Source of the DNA: Eublepharis macularius
Lineage: Eukaryota; Chordata; Lepidosauria; Squamata; Eublepharidae
Direction: 5' to 3'
Assembly (NCBI RefSeq): GCF_028583425.1
Contig: NC_072791.1
Coordinates: 43,593,368-43,657,367 of the forward strand
Length of the DNA stretch: 64,000 nucleotides
Shown here: positions 58,507 through 64,000 of the stretch, piece by piece
Layout: each line of letters begins with the position of its first letter
How positions within the stretch are numbered: the stretch's first letter is position 1
Made by a program: the position numbers and the translations under genes
The notes under the pieces: model-generated
The model's input: only the letters and a program-made list of their open reading frames with translations
What the model was told of the DNA's origin: nothing
The model's database searches: none

Positions 58507-58599
58507 CTTAGCATTCACGGGGTGAGAGGAGAAAGTGGATAGAGGGAGGTTTTTCTTTCTCTACCACAATACTAGAAACTCAGGAGTATTGTTGGGAAA

Positions 58600-59130
58600 T
58601 AGGTTCAGGAAAGACAGAAATATTTCTTTACTCAGTGAGTAAAAAAGAGCAAGAGTCCAGTAGCACCTATAAGATTAACAAAATTTATGGTAGGGTATGA
58701 GCTTTCACCAGCCACAGCTCACTTCACTATCTGAAAAAGTGAGCTGCGGCTCACGAAAGGTCATACCCTACCATAAAATTTTGTTAGTCTTATAGGTGCT
58801 ACTGGACTCTTGCTCTTTTGTACTGCTACAGACTAACACTGCTACCCATCTTGATCTATCAATGAATAAAGAAATGGGGATTTATTGCCAGTGGGAGTGT
58901 TGATTACAAGCACAGATAGCTTTTAAAGAGGGTTCGACAGATTCATGGCGCACGGTGACTGAAGGCAGCCTCCATATACAAAAGTGGCGGTCTGAATACC
59001 AGTGATGAGAGGCAACGGCAGGTAAGGGCCTTGGCGTCTATGTCGTTCTTTTGTCCCTCCAAGGCAACTGGTTGGCTGCTTTGTGTGCGACACTACGCTG
59101 GACTACTGGTTTGATTCAGCAGGCTCTATT
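58600..59130 (+). mobile_element. CR1 LINE 3' end, split by a family A fold-back element
   Basis: TTAAAGAGGGTTCGACAGAT, GTCTGAATACCAGTGATGAG, and CCAAGGCAACTGGTTGGCTG are CR1 3' tail features. The left part lies at 58600-58643 and the right part resumes at 58860. Confidence 0.7.
58645..58858. mobile_element. Fold-back retroelement, family A, inserted in a CR1 tail
   Basis: AGAGTCCAGTAGCACCTATA on the left mirrors TATAGGTGCTACTGGACTCT on the right, with almost no spacer. The flanks TCAGTGAGTAAA and TCAATGAATAAA suggest an imperfect duplication. The right arm reads UAU-CUGAAAA-hairpin-GAAA-GGUC-AUAC (58728-58766), a decayed hammerhead-like core. Confidence 0.72.
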
Positions 59131-59137
59131 TGTTTTA

Positions 59138-59345
59138 AAATGTATTTATTTACTCCGTTTGTTCCTCATCTCTCTCCCCAATGGGGACCCAAAGCCGCTT
59201 CCATCGGTCGCCTCGCCTTCAACAACCCTGTGAGGTAGGTTAGCCTGAGCGCATGTGACTGTCCCGAGGTCATCTAGCAGGTTTCATGTCGAAGTGAGGA
59301 TTTGAACCTGGGTCTCCCGCATGCTAGTCCGACATTACAGCACAC
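59138..59345 (+). repeat. MIR-like squamate SINE upstream of POMT2
   Basis: TTTATTTACTCCGTTTGTTC, CAACAACCCTGTGAGGTAGG and GAGGATTTGAACCTGGGTCT, then CATGCTAGTCCGACA. It is the best preserved copy of this repeat in the window. Confidence 0.7.
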
Positions 59346-59695
59346 AGACTTTCACTACACCAATCATGTCGCAATCTCCCCCTCCCCCTCCCCCCCGCGC
59401 ATGTAGAGATATTGCAATAGGTCAGGCAGCTTTTCGCGACTATGGCAACGACAGAACCAGATATTACTACCCCACCACGCTGTTCCTTTTACGAGCACAC
59501 AACCACGCCTTTAAAACTACGCTACCCACAATGCCACGAAAGCCCCTGAATGCGCCCCTCTCTTGGCTGCTCACGTGCTGCGGAACGCCAAGTTCTTCTT
59601 CCCATCATGCCCTCGGAACGAGGACTCTACCTCCCATGGTGCTTTGCGCGCAAACGAAGAGGTGCCGGCAGGAGGCGCCTCCTGTCAAGGCGCGA

Positions 59696-64000
<4,305 letters not shown>

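Overview
The window looks like nuclear DNA of a squamate reptile (a lizard-type genome). This rests on two things. First, it carries split vertebrate genes in a conserved block: TMED8, GSTZ1 and POMT2, which are neighbours on human 14q24. Second, it has a squamate-type repeat mix: Sauria-type tRNA SINEs, 5S-rRNA-derived SINEs, CR1 and L1 LINEs, L2-like LINE tails, many fold-back MITEs and hAT elements.

Layout. 1-8209 (+): the 3' five coding exons of TMED8 (GOLD domain); exon 1 lies to the left of the window. 8210-19400: TMED8 3' UTR and intergenic DNA with fold-back repeats, one of them split by an L1 tail. 19563-36630 (+): a 14-exon gene for a six-bladed kelch protein of about 649 aa, with a CpG-rich start and a poly(A) signal just after its stop. 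I do not recognise it as a named gene, and as far as I recall humans have nothing between TMED8 and GSTZ1. 38896-56161 (-): all nine coding exons of GSTZ1 (217 aa), convergent with the kelch gene. 59696-64000 (+): the first four coding exons of POMT2, running off the right end.

Functions. GSTZ1 is a tyrosine-catabolism enzyme (maleylacetoacetate isomerase). POMT2 starts O-mannosyl glycans on alpha-dystroglycan in the ER. TMED8 is a soluble GOLD-domain protein. These are unrelated roles, so the block is conserved neighbourhood, not an operon. GSTZ1 and POMT2 start head to head. Their start codons are 3.5 kb apart, and a solo LTR, a CR1 tail, a fold-back element and a SINE fill much of the gap. 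Each start keeps a ZNF143-type element.

The most interesting signals are: (1) hammerhead-ribozyme-like cores in two families of inverted-repeat retroelements, with helix I changing in a compensatory way between copies; (2) the kelch gene; (3) an L1 ORF1-only (HAL1-like) insertion with a 20-bp target-site duplication; (4) a long inverted repeat in a GSTZ1 intron with a second palindrome inserted in one arm; (5) self-complementary hAT copies on both sides of two kelch-gene exons.
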